Part shown: piece by piece, positions 35,461 through 45,239 of the stretch
Numbering within the stretch: position 1 is the first letter of the stretch
How the letters are laid out: the number at the start of each line of letters is the position of its first letter
Assembly (NCBI RefSeq): GCF_027257875.1
Contig: NZ_JAPVQY010000024.1
Span: 36,463 to 100,462, forward strand
Direction of reading: 5' to 3'
Source of the DNA: Burkholderia sp. IMCC1007
GTDB lineage: Bacteria > Pseudomonadota > Gammaproteobacteria > Burkholderiales > Burkholderiaceae
Length of the DNA: 64,000 nucleotides
Translations under genes and position numbers: made by a program
Notes under the pieces: model-generated
What the model saw: the letters and a program-made list of their open reading frames with translations, nothing else
Told to the model about the DNA's origin: nothing
Database searches by the model: none

Positions 35461-36894
35461 TCAGCGTTCGCCCGCGTGCGCCCTCGCCCGCACCTCGGCG
35501 AACGTCGTATCGACCAGCATCCGCCCCGTGTCGAATACCGTTTCGAGCGCATCGTCCCACTCGCCCTCCAGTGCGCGGTCGTCCCACGCGACCGGCAGCA
35601 CCACGGTCCGGTACTCGCCCGTCCGGCAATTGCGCAGCAACGTGAGCCGGCCCTTCCTCGAGCGCTTGCCCTGATCGGTGACCGGATCCTTGCGCACGTC
35701 GTGCCACACGCCGCCGCGCCGGATCGCCGAGCACTTCATCGCGAAGCGCTGCGTGTCGCGATTCACCTGCTGCAGCAGCGCGCCCCCCATCCCGAACACG
35801 ACGTTGCCGGCCGCATAGCCCGCCTCGTCGAGCGCGGCGAGGATCGCTTCGATCGACTGCTCGTCAGCACCATCGCCCTGAATCACCCGCACGCGATCGA
35901 GTACGCGCCGCCCCTTGCCGTTCACGGTCGAACCGAACGATGCGTCGAGCGCGCGCACCGTCTGCAGCACGATCGTTACCGGATCGCCCGAATCGGGACG
36001 CACGACGAGCGTCGCGCCCGAGTCGATCACCGCCTGACGCAGCGGACCGCCCCACATTTCCAGCGCGGCGAACAGATCATAGGAGTCCGATACGACCGAC
36101 ACGATCGCACCGGGCAATCCGAAGCGGTCGATCATGTTGCGGTACGCGTCGGCCTCGCCGTCGCGCCCCCACGACGTGATCGTGCTGTGCTCGGCCGCCG
36201 GCACCGAATACGCGGCCATCGGCTCGCGATAGAAGCGGTTCGCGGCCAGCACGCCGAGCACCGTATCCGAGCCCATGAAGCTCACGAGGTGCGCCGCGCC
36301 GCCGATCGCGGCCGATTCCGCGCTCGACACGCCGCGCGCGCCGAAGTCGTGCAGCTTGTACGGCAACTGCGCGAGATCGTCGTCGGTCTTCTCGAGAAAG
36401 CGGCGGATCGTCTGGCGCAGATGCCAGCTGAGCGTCGCGACCGTCACCGGATACCACACGCGCAGCAGCATCGTCTCGAGATACGACGCGAGCCAGAACA
36501 CCTTCGGATCGTCGCACTCGACGGTCATCAGCACGTTGTGCACCGGAACGATCGAGCCCTCCGGCACCGCGCGAATCCTGACCGGCAGATAGCCGTCGTA
36601 GCGCTCGATGATGTAGCGCCATCCTGCTTCGTTGAACGGCTCGCCGTGCACCGCGAAGAAATCGCGCGCGTCGTCGATCATCGCGTGCGTGATGGGCGTG
36701 CACAGATACTCCTTCAGCAGCATCTGCAGGCCGAAGAACAGCGTGCGGTCGTAACGACCGCCGCGCGATTCGACGTACGAGAACATCGCCTCCGCGTCGG
36801 GCGGGTATTGCAGGAAGTGGGAAGCCTTGTACGAATCCGTGTTGAGAATCGGATTGGCGAGAACCGCGGCAAAGCCGCCGGGAACGTTCTGCAT
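35461..36894 (-). CDS. nadV: Nicotinamide phosphoribosyltransferase
   Basis: The 477-aa protein resembles NAMPT/NadV: ILNTDSYKASHFLQYPP near the start, LHDFGARGVSSAESAAIGGAAHLVSFMGSDT in the middle, and VVRPDSGDPVTIVLQTVRALD towards the C-terminus. It converts nicotinamide + PRPP to NMN. The next gene upstream on the same strand encodes the NMN adenylyltransferase, so the pair makes NAD from nicotinamide in two steps without deamidation. Confidence 0.93.
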   Translation of the reverse strand: MQNVPGGFAAVLANPILNTDSYKASHFLQYPPDAEAMFSYVESRGGRYDRTLFFGLQMLLKEYLCTPITHAMIDDARDFFAVHGEPFNEAGWRYIIERYDGYLPVRIRAVPEGSIVPVHNVLMTVECDDPKVFWLASYLETMLLRVWYPVTVATLSWHLRQTIRRFLEKTDDDLAQLPYKLHDFGARGVSSAESAAIGGAAHLVSFMGSDTVLGVLAANRFYREPMAAYSVPAAEHSTITSWGRDGEADAYRNMIDRFGLPGAIVSVVSDSYDLFAALEMWGGPLRQAVIDSGATLVVRPDSGDPVTIVLQTVRALDASFGSTVNGKGRRVLDRVRVIQGDGADEQSIEAILAALDEAGYAAGNVVFGMGGALLQQVNRDTQRFAMKCSAIRRGGVWHDVRKDPVTDQGKRSRKGRLTLLRNCRTGEYRTVVLPVAWDDRALEGEWDDALETVFDTGRMLVDTTFAEVRARAHAGER

Positions 36895-36967
36895 GGCTAG
36901 AGCTCCTCTAGGCCGTTGAAATGCCGCCGCGTCTGTCGCAGCGGACCGGTGCCGGGGAATCAGCGGA

Positions 36968-38008
36968 TCACAGCTTCCCCAGGAAGTGATACGCGATCTC
37001 GAAGTGATCCTCGAACATCACGTTGCGCATCTGCGCGAATTCGTTGAGCGGCACCCAGCGCGCCTTGTCTGCGTCGTCGCTGCCCTTCACGCGCGGCAGC
37101 TCGCCGGTCGGGAAATTGAACAGGCACGCGTGCGTGATCGTGCGGCCGCGCAACGAGCGCGCCGGATGATCGAACACCTGGCGATCCTTGATCGAGCCGC
37201 GCAGCACGGGCTCCGGCAGCTTCACGCCCGTCTCCTCGCGCAGCTCGCGAATGCATGCCGCATCGAGCCGCTCGTCCTGGTTCACGAAGCCGCCCGGCAG
37301 CGCCCACAGGCCGCGGCCCGGTTCGCTGCGCCGGCGCACGAGCAGGATATGACCGGAGTGCACGACCACGGCGTCGACCGTCACGAACGTGACCGGATAC
37401 GGCGCGGCCGACCACGCCTTGCGATACGCGGCGATGAATTCGGCCTCGGCCTTCAGTTGTGCGAAAGCCGGCTGCGTGCGAAAGCGTTCGAGCCAGCCGA
37501 ACACGGGTTCCGGCACGGCCCACTGCACGAAGCTGTTGGTGCGTTCGGCGAAATACTGGCCGCGGATTTCGGTGGCGGAAATGTCTTCGGTCGCATCGAC
37601 GTCGACGAACTCCCATTGCGGGAACATCCGCAGGTAATAGGACGTGGCGTCCTTCTCGTGCCCGATCAACCCGACCTTGCGTTGCGAGACGTCGCCGAGG
37701 GCAGCGGCCACGGCGTCCTGCACCCAGCGCACCCAGTCGCCGTCGTTGTACGTCGAATCCTGCACGGGCGCGATCGTCACGCGCTCGCGCTCGGCTGGAT
37801 CGAGCAGCGAAACCAGCATCTGGCAGCGCTCGTCGAACGAAAACGGATCCTTGATGGTGCGGGGCTTGTCGGTCGATCCGATCAGCACGCACACGCGCTC
37901 GGCCCGGCTCAATGCCGACTTCAGCACATTCAGGTGACCACGATGCGGAGGCTGGAAACGACCGATGAAAACGAGCGCGTCGAAGCGCCGGTTCTGTTGC
38001 GTACTCAT
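36968..38008 (-). CDS. nadM: Bifunctional NMN adenylyltransferase/Nudix hydrolase
   Basis: The 346-aa fusion has an N-terminal nucleotidyltransferase (about 10-185) with FIGRFQPPHRGHLNVL (HxGH motif) and the GSTDKPRT segment. The C-terminal Nudix domain (about 200-335) has the box GGFVNQDERLDAACIRELRE followed by ETG. The adenylyltransferase joins NMN with ATP to make NAD; the Nudix part probably cleaves ADP-ribose-type compounds. It precedes nadV by 73 nt as an operon. Confidence 0.93.
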   Translation of the reverse strand: MSTQQNRRFDALVFIGRFQPPHRGHLNVLKSALSRAERVCVLIGSTDKPRTIKDPFSFDERCQMLVSLLDPAERERVTIAPVQDSTYNDGDWVRWVQDAVAAALGDVSQRKVGLIGHEKDATSYYLRMFPQWEFVDVDATEDISATEIRGQYFAERTNSFVQWAVPEPVFGWLERFRTQPAFAQLKAEAEFIAAYRKAWSAAPYPVTFVTVDAVVVHSGHILLVRRRSEPGRGLWALPGGFVNQDERLDAACIRELREETGVKLPEPVLRGSIKDRQVFDHPARSLRGRTITHACLFNFPTGELPRVKGSDDADKARWVPLNEFAQMRNVMFEDHFEIAYHFLGKL

Positions 38009-38189
38009 GAGGCTCCCTCAAGAGATTGAAACGCTTCGGGTCTTTCCCGAAGGCATGGATTCGATGCTAGGGGAATTCCCGAAGAACGTCAATCGAATCG
38101 CTGCTCGACTTGACGATGTCTGAACAAGTGCGCGGCGCAGGCGCGTTACACTCGATTTCATCCCAATCCGCAACGGTTCGCCCGCCATC

Positions 38190-38642
38190 ATGAGGATCTC
38201 AGTCAGCCGGATCATCGGCGTCGATCGCAGACGCCTCTTCACGTGGTCGCAGGACTACGCGCGGCGGCTCGTCTGGGACAGCTTCCTCTCCGATGCCTAT
38301 CTGCTCGACGGAATGACGGCCGACGTCGGCGTCGACGCGTTCTGCCGCACCCAGTCAGGCACGACGATGGTGTCGCGCTACATCTCGTACCGTCCGCCGC
38401 AGGTCGCGGCCATCGAAATGGTCGACGGGCCGAAGGTGCTCGAACGCTTCAGCGGCAGCTGGAATTTCACCGAACGCTCGACCGGCTCGACGGAAGTGAA
38501 GTTCACGTATCACTTCCGCGCGCAACCGGCGTTTCTGCGCTGGCTGCTCGAACCGCTGATCGGCGCGTTCTATCTCGTGCAGACGCGCCGGCGTCTCGAC
38601 TCGTTCAAGCGCTGGGCCGAAGCCGAAGCGCTGCCGCACTGA
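38190..38642 (+). CDS. SRPBCC (polyketide-cyclase/START-like) protein
   Basis: The 150-aa protein reads as a START-like helix-grip fold: IIGVDRRRLFTWSQDYARRLVWD, MVDGPKVLERFSGSWNFTER, VKFTYHFRAQPAFLRWLLEPLIGAFYL. The fold binds hydrophobic ligands, but ligand and role are unknown. It is divergent from nadM and followed by an amidase gene with its own promoter. Confidence 0.78.
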   Translation: MRISVSRIIGVDRRRLFTWSQDYARRLVWDSFLSDAYLLDGMTADVGVDAFCRTQSGTTMVSRYISYRPPQVAAIEMVDGPKVLERFSGSWNFTERSTGSTEVKFTYHFRAQPAFLRWLLEPLIGAFYLVQTRRRLDSFKRWAEAEALPH

Positions 38643-38742
38643 TCGTCGATCGCGCCGAGGTGATCCGGACCGCGGCTCGTATCGAACTTGCTGCGCGGCG
38701 GGATGCCGCCCGAAGAAGTGGTACATGGGCCCCGTTTCGTCA

Positions 38743-38770
38743 TTGCCACGCGGCTGCCACCCGCTATAAT
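38743..38770 (+). promoter_or_regulatory. Promoter of the amidase gene
   Basis: TTGCCA (38743-38748) and a perfect TATAAT (38765-38770) are 16 bp apart. Transcription would start near 38777, 73 nt before the ATG. Confidence 0.6.
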
Positions 38771-38849
38771 CGCGCGACATTCCGACTGCATTGAGCAGGC
38801 CGACGGCGCCGCACCATACGACGCGCCATAGCCCTCCTCGACGACAACA

Positions 38850-39611
38850 ATGACAAATCGAACCCTCCGACGCATACGTCCGCTCGTGCGTGCCGCCGCG
38901 CGCGTGCTCGCGTGCGTGCCGCTGCTCGGCGCGCCGCTGGCACTGCATGCGGCCGGCAACGCAAGCGCCGACGCTCAGCCCGCATCGGGCCGCTACATCG
39001 TCGTCGATACCGGCCATACGCCGACCCATCCGGGCGCCACCGGCGCGAGCGGCCGCGTCGAATACCGCTACAACCTCGACCTGTCCGCCGCCGTCGCCGA
39101 CAAGCTCGCCGCGCACGGCGACCGCGTGCTGCGCACGTCCGCCGACGGCCGCGAGATCGCGCTCGACCAGCGCTCGACGCAGGCGCCCGACGCGAACCTG
39201 TTCGTGTCGATCCATCACGATTCGATGCAGCAGCAGTTCATCGACGCGGGCAGGCAACGCGAATTCCGCGGGTTCGCGGTGTTCGTATCCGAGCGCAATC
39301 CGCATTACGCGGAAAGCCTGCGTTGCGCGAAAGCGATCGCCGAACGGCTGGTCGCGGCCGGCGAACGGCCGTCGCTCTACCACGCGCAGCCGATCAAGGG
39401 CGAGAACCGCCCGCTCGTCGATCCGCAACTCGGCATCCATCGCTTCGACGATCTCGTCGTGCTGCGTACCGCACCGATTCCCGCCGTGCTGGTCGAGGCC
39501 GGCGTGATCGTCAATCCCGACGAGGAAAAGCGGCTCGCGCAGCGCGACACGATCCAGCGTCTGGCCACCGCGATCGCGGGCGGGATCGACGCGTGCACGG
39601 CACGCCGATAA
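38850..39611 (+). CDS. N-acetylmuramoyl-L-alanine amidase (Amidase_3)
   Basis: The 253-aa protein has an export signal (about residues 1-35, ending LHAAG). The zinc-amidase domain shows the first His ligand in VVDTGHTP, the Glu ligand region RVEYRYNLDL, the His ligand in SIHHDS, and the catalytic Glu in AVLVEAGVIVNPDEE. It cuts the amide between MurNAc and the peptide stem in the periplasm. No AMIN or LysM targeting domain is present, so it is a minimal form. Confidence 0.9.
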   Translation: MTNRTLRRIRPLVRAAARVLACVPLLGAPLALHAAGNASADAQPASGRYIVVDTGHTPTHPGATGASGRVEYRYNLDLSAAVADKLAAHGDRVLRTSADGREIALDQRSTQAPDANLFVSIHHDSMQQQFIDAGRQREFRGFAVFVSERNPHYAESLRCAKAIAERLVAAGERPSLYHAQPIKGENRPLVDPQLGIHRFDDLVVLRTAPIPAVLVEAGVIVNPDEEKRLAQRDTIQRLATAIAGGIDACTARR

Positions 39612-39661
39612 CCGACGACGTCGGCCGTTTCAACGGTTTTCACCCACCGAGGAGCATCACC

Positions 39662-40051
39662 ATGAAAAAGAAGAATCTGCTCGTATCCTGCGCGCTGCTC
39701 GCGCTTGCCGTTCCGTTCGCCGCACACGCGGCCGGCTGTGCGAAGCCGCACAGCGCGTTCGATCAGGTGTATTGCAGCAGCACGCAATTTTCCCAGACCG
39801 ACCGCGACCTCAACGACGAGTACGGCCGCCTGCGCAAGCAACTGAGCGGCGACCAGCAAGCGGCGCTCAAGGCCGGCCAGCTCGCATGGCTGAAGCAGCG
39901 CGATGCGCAATGCAGCGAGACGCGCAACAACGGCTATCTCGTCGATCTGCAGTGCGCGACCGACATGACGCAATCGCGGCTGTCGTTCCTGCGCGAACGC
40001 GAGCGCGAGTGCTCGAGCACCGGTTGCGTAACGTCGAAGCTCGGGGAATAA
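39662..40051 (+). CDS. LprI-family (DUF1311) secreted protein
   Basis: The 129-aa protein has a signal peptide ending AAHAAG. The Cys-containing LprI pattern follows: CAKPHSAFDQVYCSSTQFSQTDRDLNDEYGRL, AWLKQRDAQCSE, and a Cys pair at the end. Members are periplasmic, and one mycobacterial member inhibits lysozyme. It is 50 nt downstream of the amidase gene, consistent with a shared envelope role, which is inference. Confidence 0.8.
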   Translation: MKKKNLLVSCALLALAVPFAAHAAGCAKPHSAFDQVYCSSTQFSQTDRDLNDEYGRLRKQLSGDQQAALKAGQLAWLKQRDAQCSETRNNGYLVDLQCATDMTQSRLSFLRERERECSSTGCVTSKLGE

Positions 40052-40206
40052 CGGCACGGCAGGTGTGGTGTCGCGCAGCGTCGTACGACACCGCACCTGC
40101 ATGCACGCCGGATTCTGCGCGTCGAGCGCTCGACATCAAGACGTTCGAACTCGCCGGCACGTCGATCGACGAAGTGCGCTACTGGCGCACACGCTCATAG
40201 CGGCTT

Positions 40207-41553
40207 TCACAGAAACCACCGATACTCGCGCGCGCCGATCTCGTTGCGGAAATCCAGCTCCTCCTGCCGCTTGTTCTCGCAATACACCATCACGAATTCG
40301 CTGCCGAGCCCGTCGCGCACGGCCGCGTGATCCTGCATCGCCGCGACGGCCGACAGCATCTCCTTCGGGAAATCGATCCCGCTGCCGCGATCGTCGTTGA
40401 GCGGTGCGATCGGCTCCTTCCGCGCGTCGAGCCCATGCTCCATGCCGGCGAGGATCGCCGCGAGCACCAGGTACGGATTCGCATCCGCGCTCGCGAGCCG
40501 ATGCTCGATCCGCAGGTTGCGCGCATCCGACTCCGGAATCCGGATGCATGCGTCGCGATCCTCGAAGCCCCAGCTTGCGCGGCTCGCCGCGTTCACCATC
40601 GATCCATAGCGCCGGAATGCATTGTGATTCGGCGCGAACACCGGCATGCAGTGCGGCAGCAGCGCGAGGCAGCCGGCCACCGCATGCCGCAACGGCTGCT
40701 GCCCGTCGGCGGCTAGCAGGTTGCGGCCGGCTTCGTCGTACAGGCTCACGTGCACGTGCATCCCGCTGCCCGGTGCGTGCAGATACGGCTTGCCCATGAA
40801 GCTCGCGCGATAGCCGTGCTGCAACGCGACGCCGCGCGTGCTGCGGCAGAACAGCGCCGACCAGTCGGCCGCGCGCAACGCGTCGTCGGTGTGGCCGAAG
40901 TTGATCTCGAACTGGCCGGGGCCGAGCTCGGCCGTGATCACCGTCGCGTCGACGCCCTGCTCGCACGCGGCCTCGACCATCTCGTGCAGCACGTCGGAAA
41001 AGCGCGACAGGCGCTCGATGTGCATGTTCGGCTGGTCGTCGCGATCGTCGCTCAAGCGGTCGCGCGCATACTGCGGCATCCCGTCCTCGAGTTGCGCGGC
41101 GAACAGGTAGAACTCCAGCTCGAACGCGACGACCGGCCGGATCCCGCGCGCCGCGAACCGCCGCAGCACGCGCGCGAGCACTTCGCGCGGCTCGAACTCG
41201 ATCGGCGCATCCGTGCCATCGGAGCTGATCAGCATCTGCGCAAGCGGCTGCCGCTCCCAGCGCACCGGCTTCAGCGTGCCCGGAATCAGCCGGCGCGGCG
41301 CGTCGGGGTCGCCGTCGTTGAAGCAGTAATCGCCGATCTTGTAGAGGCCGCCCTGCGTGCCGAGCAGCACGCAGTTCTGCGGCAGCTTCAGCAGCGAGCC
41401 CGCCGCGACCTTCTCGAGCGCATCGATCGGATAGCGCTTGCCGTAGAAGTGTCCGGGCAGGTCGAGACAGATCAGATCGACATAACGGATCTCGGGATGC
41501 GCGTGCCGGAAGGCGCGCACTTCATCGACCAGCACGTTAACGACGTCAGTCAT
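40207..41553 (-). CDS. puuA: Gamma-glutamylputrescine synthetase (glutamine-synthetase family)
   Basis: The 448-aa protein is GS type III-like: LPGHFYGKRYPI near the N-terminus, ELGPGQFEINFGHTDDALRAAD with ATP/metal ligands, GSGMHVHVSLYDEAGRN, and RIEHRLASADANPYLVLAAILAG. It ligates glutamate to putrescine (or a related amine) with ATP. It is third in a puuB-puuR-puuA order on the minus strand. Confidence 0.88.
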   Translation of the reverse strand: MTDVVNVLVDEVRAFRHAHPEIRYVDLICLDLPGHFYGKRYPIDALEKVAAGSLLKLPQNCVLLGTQGGLYKIGDYCFNDGDPDAPRRLIPGTLKPVRWERQPLAQMLISSDGTDAPIEFEPREVLARVLRRFAARGIRPVVAFELEFYLFAAQLEDGMPQYARDRLSDDRDDQPNMHIERLSRFSDVLHEMVEAACEQGVDATVITAELGPGQFEINFGHTDDALRAADWSALFCRSTRGVALQHGYRASFMGKPYLHAPGSGMHVHVSLYDEAGRNLLAADGQQPLRHAVAGCLALLPHCMPVFAPNHNAFRRYGSMVNAASRASWGFEDRDACIRIPESDARNLRIEHRLASADANPYLVLAAILAGMEHGLDARKEPIAPLNDDRGSGIDFPKEMLSAVAAMQDHAAVRDGLGSEFVMVYCENKRQEELDFRNEIGAREYRWFL

Positions 41554-41710
41554 GTCTCATCCTTTCCTGGTTCTGTATGGCGGTGCCGCCTTGCGACGAC
41601 GGCGACCCGGATTCATCGGCATGCGTCACTGCCCCATGCGCGATGTCGATCAGTACTGCAAACCTGTACGCCGGCAGGGCAGCGGCCCGTCGGGCCGCGT
41701 TGCCGACACC

Positions 41711-42268
41711 TCAGGTAAACACCCAGATCACGCGCGTCGGCGCATCGCTCAGGTTCGCGTAACGAAACCGCTTGTGCGCGGGCAGCTGGAACGCGTCGTT
41801 CGGGCCGAGCGTGACGGGTGTGTCGTCGCCGTCGATCCAGATCGTCAGTTCTCCTTCGAGCACGAAGCCGCCCTGCTCGTCGCTGTCGTCGACCGGCCGC
41901 TCGCCGCTGCTCGCGCCCGGCGCCAGATGGCTTTCGAGGATCGAGAAGCGCGAGCGCATGTTCGGCGACACGAGGATATCGGTGATGCCGGCCGCGTAAT
42001 ACACGGTGCGCCGCTCGTCGGGACGCGTGACCCACGGCACGCTGCGCGGCTTGCTGAGGCTGTAGAAGTATGTGGTCGGCACGCCGAGCGCCTCGCCGAT
42101 CGCGGTGAGATCGGCCACCGTCGGGCGCGACAACCCGCGCTCGACCTGCGACAGAAACCCGACCGAGCGGCCGATCCGTTCGGCGAGATCGTTGAGCGTG
42201 ACCTTGCGATGCTTGCGCAGGTCGCGGATCAGGATCGCCAGACTTTCTATTTCTTCCTGTTCGTTCAT
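41711..42268 (-). CDS. puuR: XRE-family regulator with cupin domain (PuuR type)
   Basis: The 185-aa protein starts at 42268 (MNEQEEIESLAILIRDLRKHRK). An N-terminal XRE helix-turn-helix (about 11-65, TLNDLAERIGRSVGFLSQVERGLSRPTV) is followed by a C-terminal cupin (about 110-183). PuuR-like proteins repress putrescine catabolism and sense the amine. It lies between puuB and puuA and probably binds the repeats at 43584-43635. Confidence 0.88.
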   Translation of the reverse strand: MNEQEEIESLAILIRDLRKHRKVTLNDLAERIGRSVGFLSQVERGLSRPTVADLTAIGEALGVPTTYFYSLSKPRSVPWVTRPDERRTVYYAAGITDILVSPNMRSRFSILESHLAPGASSGERPVDDSDEQGGFVLEGELTIWIDGDDTPVTLGPNDAFQLPAHKRFRYANLSDAPTRVIWVFT

Positions 42269-42284
42269 GTTGGAATCCGGTGCG

Positions 42285-43574
42285 TCAGACGGTATCGCGC
42301 AAACGGTACCAGGCCTTGCCGATCGCTTCCAGCGGTGCGGCGAGGCGGTCGCCGCCAGGGAAGCGCCGGTTGCGAATGCGCTGGTACTGCGCGAGCAGGC
42401 GATCGTCGCCGAGCACGGCGTCGGCGACCGCGCGCGCACCGGCGAGCGTCGGCAGCACGCCGTGCCCCGAAAAGCCCTGCAGCCAAAAGCGCTGGCCGCG
42501 GCGGCCGATATCCGGCGTGCGCCGCATGCTGATGTCGATGTGGCCGCCCCACACGTAATCGAGCGGCACGCCGCTCAGTTGCGGGAATACGCGTTCGAGA
42601 TGCGGGCGCGTCGCCGCCGCGATGTCGGCCGGTATGCCGCCGAGATAGGTGCAGCCGCCGCCGAACAGCAGCCGGTTGTCGGGGCTCAGGCGGAAGTAGT
42701 CGGGCACGAACTGGTTGTCGATCACGCAGCTGTTCTGCGGCAGCAGCGAGCGCGCGACGTCCGGCGCAAGCGGTTCGGTCGCGACCTGGTACGTGCCGAC
42801 CGGCAGCAGCCGGCGCGACAGTTCGGGGTCGAGCCGATCGACGTATGCGTTGCACGCCAGCACGAGCACGTCGGCGCGTACTTCGCCGTGTGCGGTGCGC
42901 GCGACATGGCCGCCAGCCGTCTCGCGACAGTCGAGCACGCGGCTCTGTTCGAAGATGCGGCCGCCCGCGCGTTCGATCGTCTGCGCGAGGCCGAGCGCGA
43001 GCTTGAGCGGATTCAGGTGCCCGGCCTCGGGATCGTAGAGCGCGGCAAGATACCGCGCGCTGCCGATCCATTCGCGCATCTCGCGCTGCTCGATCACGCG
43101 CAGCCGGTCGTAGCCCCAGCGCTCGGCCGCCTCGTCGCGGGCCTGCGCGAGCATCGCCACGCGGCGCGGCCGTACCGCCGCCCACAGGCTGCCGGGCCGG
43201 TAGTCGATGTCGAAGCCGTGTCGCGCGGGCAGCTCGCGCACTTCGGCCGCGGCCCAGCGCATGCTGTCCCACAGCACGCGCGCGCCGTCGCGGCCGAGCG
43301 AATCCTCGAGCGGCTGCATGTCGCACGACCAGCCGAGCAGCGCCTGCCCGCCGTTGCGGCCCGACGCCGCCCACGCGACGCGGCTCGCTTCCAGCACGAC
43401 GACGCGCTTGCCCGCGAGCGCGACGCGCAATGCCGTATGCAGCCCGCTGAACCCCGCGCCGACGACCAGCACGTCGGCGTCGATGCGTTCATCCAGCGCG
43501 GGACGATGCGGAATCGGCGCCGGGTAGGTGGCGGCGTAGTAGCTTGCGACGTGACGGTCGGACTGCACGAACAT
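42285..43574 (-). CDS. puuB: Gamma-glutamylputrescine oxidase (FAD oxidoreductase)
   Basis: The 429-aa DAO-family flavoprotein has a dinucleotide fold at about 30-60 (VLVVGAGFSGLHTALRVALAGK), GRNGGQALLGWSCDM, and LLFGGGCTYLGGIP and HIDISMRRTPDIG blocks. It oxidises gamma-glutamylputrescine to the aldehyde with H2O2 release. First gene of the operon; 16 nt to puuR. Confidence 0.88.
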   Translation of the reverse strand: MFVQSDRHVASYYAATYPAPIPHRPALDERIDADVLVVGAGFSGLHTALRVALAGKRVVVLEASRVAWAASGRNGGQALLGWSCDMQPLEDSLGRDGARVLWDSMRWAAAEVRELPARHGFDIDYRPGSLWAAVRPRRVAMLAQARDEAAERWGYDRLRVIEQREMREWIGSARYLAALYDPEAGHLNPLKLALGLAQTIERAGGRIFEQSRVLDCRETAGGHVARTAHGEVRADVLVLACNAYVDRLDPELSRRLLPVGTYQVATEPLAPDVARSLLPQNSCVIDNQFVPDYFRLSPDNRLLFGGGCTYLGGIPADIAAATRPHLERVFPQLSGVPLDYVWGGHIDISMRRTPDIGRRGQRFWLQGFSGHGVLPTLAGARAVADAVLGDDRLLAQYQRIRNRRFPGGDRLAAPLEAIGKAWYRLRDTV

Positions 43575-43583
43575 GCGGGCTCC

Positions 43584-43635
43584 CGTGAAATTTTAGCCGG
43601 TTAATTTCATGAAAAATTAGCACGGCAATTTCACG
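43584..43635. promoter_or_regulatory. Repeat-rich operator upstream of puuB
   Basis: CGTGAAATT (43584-43592) and AATTTCACG (43627-43635) form a perfect 9-bp inverted repeat. Between them is the palindrome TTTCATGAAA (43605-43614). In total four GTGAAATT-like half-sites lie in an AT-rich block directly before puuB, as expected for a PuuR-type repressor. Confidence 0.6.
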
Positions 43636-43697
43636 AGAGCAAGGGGGATGACGGATGGCGTGGTCGAGTCCGACGAACTGACGATACCGGGCGGTCG

Positions 43698-44392
43698 TTG
43701 ACCGGCCGCGAGCGGAAAATCGTGCGAGCCGCGGCCGACCACCTCGAGCGCGCCGGCTGGACCACACCGGCTGCCGAGCGGCTGCGCTTTGTGCTGGACT
43801 TCGGCTACGCGACTGGCCTGCGTGCGCAGGAACTGGTGGCGGCGACGCTGGGTGACATCACGGCCGACACCCGCGGCATGTGGTGGCTCGAGGTGACCGG
43901 CAAGGGGGCAAAACCCGGGCGCGTGGCGCTCCCGCCGCTTGCGCGCGATGCGCTGCGGCGCACGCTGAAGGCGCGGGCCTGCCGGTCTGGCGTGCCCGCT
44001 GGCAGCCGGCCACCCCGTTGGTGGCGGCGCTGGATGCGGAGCAGCGCGCACGACGCGACGCTGGCACCGGCATCAGTTCAACGCGGTTGCGGCAGGTGTT
44101 GGGTGAGTTTTTTCGGGAGGTCTCGGAACGCGTCAACACGCGCCATCCGGCGCTCGCCGAGAAGTTGCGGCACGCCAGCCCCCACTGGCTGCGTCATACG
44201 CACGCCACCCATGCACTGGACGCCGGCGTGGAACTGGTTGTCGTGCGTGACAACTTGCGCCACGCGTCGGTGGCAACGACGTCGACCTATCTCCATGGGG
44301 AAGGGGCGAAACGTGCGCGCCAAGTCGGCGCAGCCTTCCGGTGTCCGCCGCACCGATCGCGTCGCCAGTACCTTCCCCGCACTGTCCGGTAG
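43698..44392 (+). pseudogene. Truncated, frameshifted tyrosine recombinase
   Basis: Frame 1 (43698 to about 43975) encodes the catalytic-domain start: LRFVLDFGYATGLRAQELVAATL with the first Arg. After a frameshift near 43975-43985 the second frame continues PVWRARWQPATPLVAALDAE, then HWLRHTHATHALDAGVEL (HxxR box) and DNLRHASVATTSTYLHGEG (His and Tyr nucleophile). The N-terminal core-binding domain is missing. It is a dead phage- or island-type integrase. Confidence 0.75.
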
Positions 44393-44449
44393 CCGACCGC
44401 TCAATACTTCCAAGTACCGCGGCGCCACACGCGTGCGCACCGCCTGACT

Positions 44450-44765
44450 TTCCTTGATGCCGGTCAGGTAATACCCGAGCTGATGGAAATCGATGGGAGC
44501 AGGGCCTTCGTCGGCCTCGAACTCTTCCAGTCGCCACTCGAGCTGCTCGATCTGACGGTCGAGCTTCTCTGAACTCCGGCCGAACCGCATGCGGTGCAGT
44601 TTCGCGATCAGCAGATTCAGATGCTCGATCTTGGCCTTGGGCGGTGGCGTTCGCCGCCCTGTGCGATTCGACCACATCTTCCACATGCCCGATGCGTGCA
44701 TCGCGCTCAAGCAGCATGGCCTTGAGCGCTTCGACGTCGTCCGGATAGGCGTTTGCCGTGGTCAT
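44450..44765 (-). pseudogene. IS66 transposase (TnpC) N-terminal remnant
   Basis: The start MTTANAYPDDVEALKAMLLERDARI and, in another frame after about 44660, IEHLNLLIAKLHRMRFGRSSEKLDRQIEQLEWRLEEFEADEG match the leucine-zipper N-terminus of IS66 transposases. The frameshift and loss of the catalytic part make it non-functional. Confidence 0.7.
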
Positions 44766-44794
44766 GCCGACGGTCTACGCGGCGGCCGACAGGT

Positions 44795-45141
44795 TTACAA
44801 CGCCGATGTCGGCTCCGTCGTGCGGAGTGCTTGCCGCCAGTCGATACCTTCGAGCAGCATCGACAGTTGCGCCTGGCTCAGGCACACCACGCCACCGTCT
44901 GCCCGTGGCCAGACGAACCGGCCGCGTTCCAGGCGCTTCATCAGAAGGCACATGCCGTCGCCGCTCCACCACAGCACTTTGACCAGATCGCCACGCCTGT
45001 CGCGGAACACGAACAGTGGCCGCTGAACGGGTCTTGCTCCAGTACCGTTTGGACCTTGGCGGCCACGCTGTTGAAACCCGAGCGCATCTCGGTCACGCCC
45101 GAGGCCAGCCTGATCTTTGTGCGGCTCGGTAGGCCGATCAT
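44795..45141 (-). pseudogene. IS66 accessory protein TnpB, frameshifted
   Basis: MIGLPSRTKIRLASGVTEMRSGFNSVAAKVQTVLEQDPFSGH is the TnpB N-terminus. A one-base loss after SGH (near 45020) breaks the frame. The other frame resumes FRDRRGDLVKVLWWSGDGMCLLMKRLERGRFVWP. The start overlaps the tnpA stop as ATGA. Confidence 0.75.
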
Positions 45142-45239
45142 GCTGTCGGTCCCGACGTGCCGCGCAACATGCGGAGCACCAGCAGTAACGTGCGCTCGTT
45201 GGGTGAGCCTTGGATGCGCACGCGAGTGTTGCCCACTCA
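45138..45239 (-). pseudogene. IS66 TnpA C-terminal remnant
   Basis: About 33 residues (VRIQGSPNERTLLLVLRMLRG and neighbours) end in a TGA overlapping the tnpB ATG. No upstream part of tnpA remains. Confidence 0.4.
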
